The notes beneath the pieces are model-generated. The model did not search any database and was not told where the DNA came from. It saw nothing but the letters and a program-made list of their open reading frames with translations. From Accumulibacter sp. (lineage in GTDB: Bacteria; Pseudomonadota; Gammaproteobacteria; Burkholderiales; Rhodocyclaceae), in assembly GCA_031284185.1 (NCBI GenBank), contig JAITAJ010000368.1, positions 1 through 7,699 on the forward strand: a stretch of DNA of 7,699 bases, read 5' to 3'. The position numbers and the translations under genes were made by a program. The first letter of the stretch is position 1, and each line of letters begins with the position of its first letter. Positions 6,255 to 7,699 of this stretch are shown piece after piece.

Positions 6255-7699
6255 GGCTCACCTCACTCTCTTCTTCATTGGTTTTCAGATTCGCCACGCG
6301 ACGCAGGGGGGGGGGGGGGGCGTCCTTGAAACTCTCGCGGATTCTCAATATTTCTTCCTTGTGCGCCAGGAAGAGATCGATCAGATACGGGTCGAATTGC
6401 TTGCCACGCTGCATCTCCATGTAGGCGAACACCTCGCCAACCTCCCACTCGGGTTTGTAGCAACGCGCGCTGCAAAGCGCGTCGAATACGTCGGCGATGG
6501 CGGTAATGCGCCCATAGATGTTGATTTCTTCGCCCTTCAGCCCGTTCGGGTAGCCGTTGCCATCGTAACGCTCGTGATGCTCGTTGGCGACGATGGCGGA
6601 AATGTCGAGGAGACGGCTGTTGGAACCGGCAAGCAGCTTCTGGCCGATTCCCGAATGCCGCTTCATGATCTCGAACTCTTCGCTGGTCAGCTTTTCCGGC
6701 TTGTTCAGGATGGAATCGGGAACGCCGACCTTTCCGATGTCGTGCATCGGCGCCGCTTCCTTGAGTATTTGCGCATCCGATTCGTCCATGCCCGCCGCGC
6801 GCGCCAGCAGGTAGCAGTATTCCGCCACGCGCCGCACGTGATTGCCGGTTTCCTCGGAACGGGTTTCCGCCAACGCGCCGATGCGCTCGACCACCTCCTT
6901 CTGGGTGCGTTCCAGCTCGTTCGCAAGACTGATGTTGTCGAAGGCGACGGCGACGTTGGAACAGAAAATGCTGAGGAGGTCCTTGTCGAACACGCTCAAT
7001 TCACGAGTGCCATCGACATAGATGATGTTGCCTCCGCCACCGCTGCTCAGGAAAAAGAGCACGATGTGATCGGCCGCGAAAACGTCTTTCCCCGAGGCGA
7101 TGGCGGCATGAACGTCATCGAGAATCTTTCGCGGCAGAACCTCTTCGATCAGACGCCCGCCAGACCCGGCGTAACGACCGATCCCCGCGAGGACGAGCAG
7201 ACAATCGGCGCCGTTGTCCCTGGCGAATCGTTCCGAACCGCAGCAGAAGGCGTCCGCGCCGAGTTTCAGCAGCGACACCAGTTGCGTCAGCACGCCGCAG
7301 ACGAAGCGCTCCATCGACTGGACCTTGAAAATGCTGGCCGAGGCGCTGACGATCTGTTCCAGCCCGGAGCGGTTCTGTTCGATGATTTCCAGGTCGGCAT
7401 ACGCGCGCAGGCCCGCAACCACCGAGGTGAACAGCTTCTGTGCGGTCAATTCGGTCTTGGTCTTGTAGTCGTTGATGTCGTATTCGAGGATGACTTTCCG
7501 TTCCGGCGCCTGCCCGGGCTGGCCAGTGCGCAGGATGATGCGGGTCATCGGGTTGCCCAGGATCTCCCGGATATGGCGCACCACGTCCAAGCCGGCATCG
7601 TCGGTTTCCATGACCACGTCGAGAAACATCACTGCCGTATCCGGATGCGCCGCCATGAGCGCCTTCGCTTCCACGCCGCTGTAAGCGTTCAGGAATTCC
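6157..7699 (-). CDS. REC-DUF3369-HD-GYP response regulator, 5' end cut off
   Basis: A cyclic di-GMP phosphodiesterase under phosphorelay control. The gene runs off the right edge: a GTG at 7674 is in frame, but the frame stays open to 7699 (EFLNAYSG before VEAKAL), so the first part of the REC domain is missing. Counting from 7674, the phospho-acceptor is Asp19 (MFLDVVME), with Thr50 (ILRTGQ) and Lys73 completing the REC site. A linker typical of DUF3369 covers about 100-255, and HD-GYP about 260-450: HD at 311-312 (MHDIGKVGVPD), HHERYDGNGYP (366-376) and IADVFDAL (393-400). All metal-site motifs look intact. The 3' end contains 15 C (6320-6306). As written the frame continues to 6157, 98 bases into the FIST gene, with an unlikely tail; one C more or two fewer ends it at 6275 (tail ASRGESENQ), one fewer at 6285. 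Confidence 0.9.
   Translation of the reverse strand, partial: EFLNAYSGVEAKALMAAHPDTAVMFLDVVMETDDAGLDVVRHIREILGNPMTRIILRTGQPGQAPERKVILEYDINDYKTKTELTAQKLFTSVVAGLRAYADLEIIEQNRSGLEQIVSASASIFKVQSMERFVCGVLTQLVSLLKLGADAFCCGSERFARDNGADCLLVLAGIGRYAGSGGRLIEEVLPRKILDDVHAAIASGKDVFAADHIVLFFLSSGGGGNIIYVDGTRELSVFDKDLLSIFCSNVAVAFDNISLANELERTQKEVVERIGALAETRSEETGNHVRRVAEYCYLLARAAGMDESDAQILKEAAPMHDIGKVGVPDSILNKPEKLTSEEFEIMKRHSGIGQKLLAGSNSRLLDISAIVANEHHERYDGNGYPNGLKGEEINIYGRITAIADVFDALCSARCYKPEWEVGEVFAYMEMQRGKQFDPYLIDLFLAHKEEILRIRESFKDAPPPPLRRVANLKTNEEESEVSHVRHRGQIRQEPGSECRESRRGTGGANGRYRA
6306..6320. repeat. 15-base poly-G tract inside the HD-GYP gene
   Basis: Fifteen consecutive G on the plus strand (C on the coding strand), encoding Pro residues just after the HD-GYP domain. 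Its length modulo three sets which of three stop codons is used (6157, 6285 or 6275), without touching the catalytic domain. Confidence 0.9.

Noticed and set aside
5172..6329. Long plus-strand open frame antisense to FIST (385 codons)
   Set aside because: It is the shadow of a GC-rich gene: the opposite strand carries clear FIST motifs, and this frame shows no family signature or ribosome binding site.

Overview
The window looks like a chromosomal segment of a GC-rich proteobacterium, most likely a betaproteobacterium. This is inferred from the CysB-type regulator, the GC-rich third codon positions, and the FIST / histidine kinase / HD-GYP set; there is no rRNA or other marker to fix the taxon. 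There are no tRNA genes, CRISPR arrays, transposases or phage genes.

Layout. Bases 1-57 may hold the tail of an upstream gene but cannot be assigned. Bases 58-540 are a non-coding composite repeat: four tandem 36-bp units on the left, two roughly 124-bp units on the right that carry the same sequence in inverted orientation, and several short GC hairpins between them. Bases 541-755 are the upstream region of a plus-strand CysB-family LysR regulator (756-1700). Everything after that is on the minus strand. Read in the direction of transcription (right to left) the order is: a 5'-truncated REC-DUF3369-HD-GYP response regulator (from the right edge to about 6275 or 6157), a FIST sensor protein (6254-5133), a soluble histidine kinase (5136-4123, its GTG start overlapping the FIST stop), a DNA-3-methyladenine glycosylase I (3935-3378), a YhdN/GSP69-type aldo/keto reductase (3238-2240), and a small secreted-protein gene that is frameshifted as written (2062-1872). 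The small gene and cysB converge.

How the genes work together. The HD-GYP regulator, FIST protein and kinase form one compact operon and probably one signalling pathway. FIST would be the detached sensor, since the kinase has no recognisable sensor domain of its own. The kinase would phosphorylate the REC domain, and the HD-GYP domain would degrade cyclic di-GMP. This resembles the NosP (FIST) / NahK arrangement linked to nitric oxide and biofilm control, but the ligand here is unknown. The glycosylase and aldo/keto reductase have larger upstream gaps and look like independent repair and carbonyl-reduction genes. CysB is normally a sulfur-assimilation regulator; no sulfur gene is in view.

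Two long homopolymers stand out: 15 G at 6306-6320, inside the 3' end of the HD-GYP gene where length decides the stop codon, and 13 C at 2149-2161, between genes. They are either slippage-prone (phase-variable) tracts or sequence errors, and the frameshift in the small secreted gene raises the same question.
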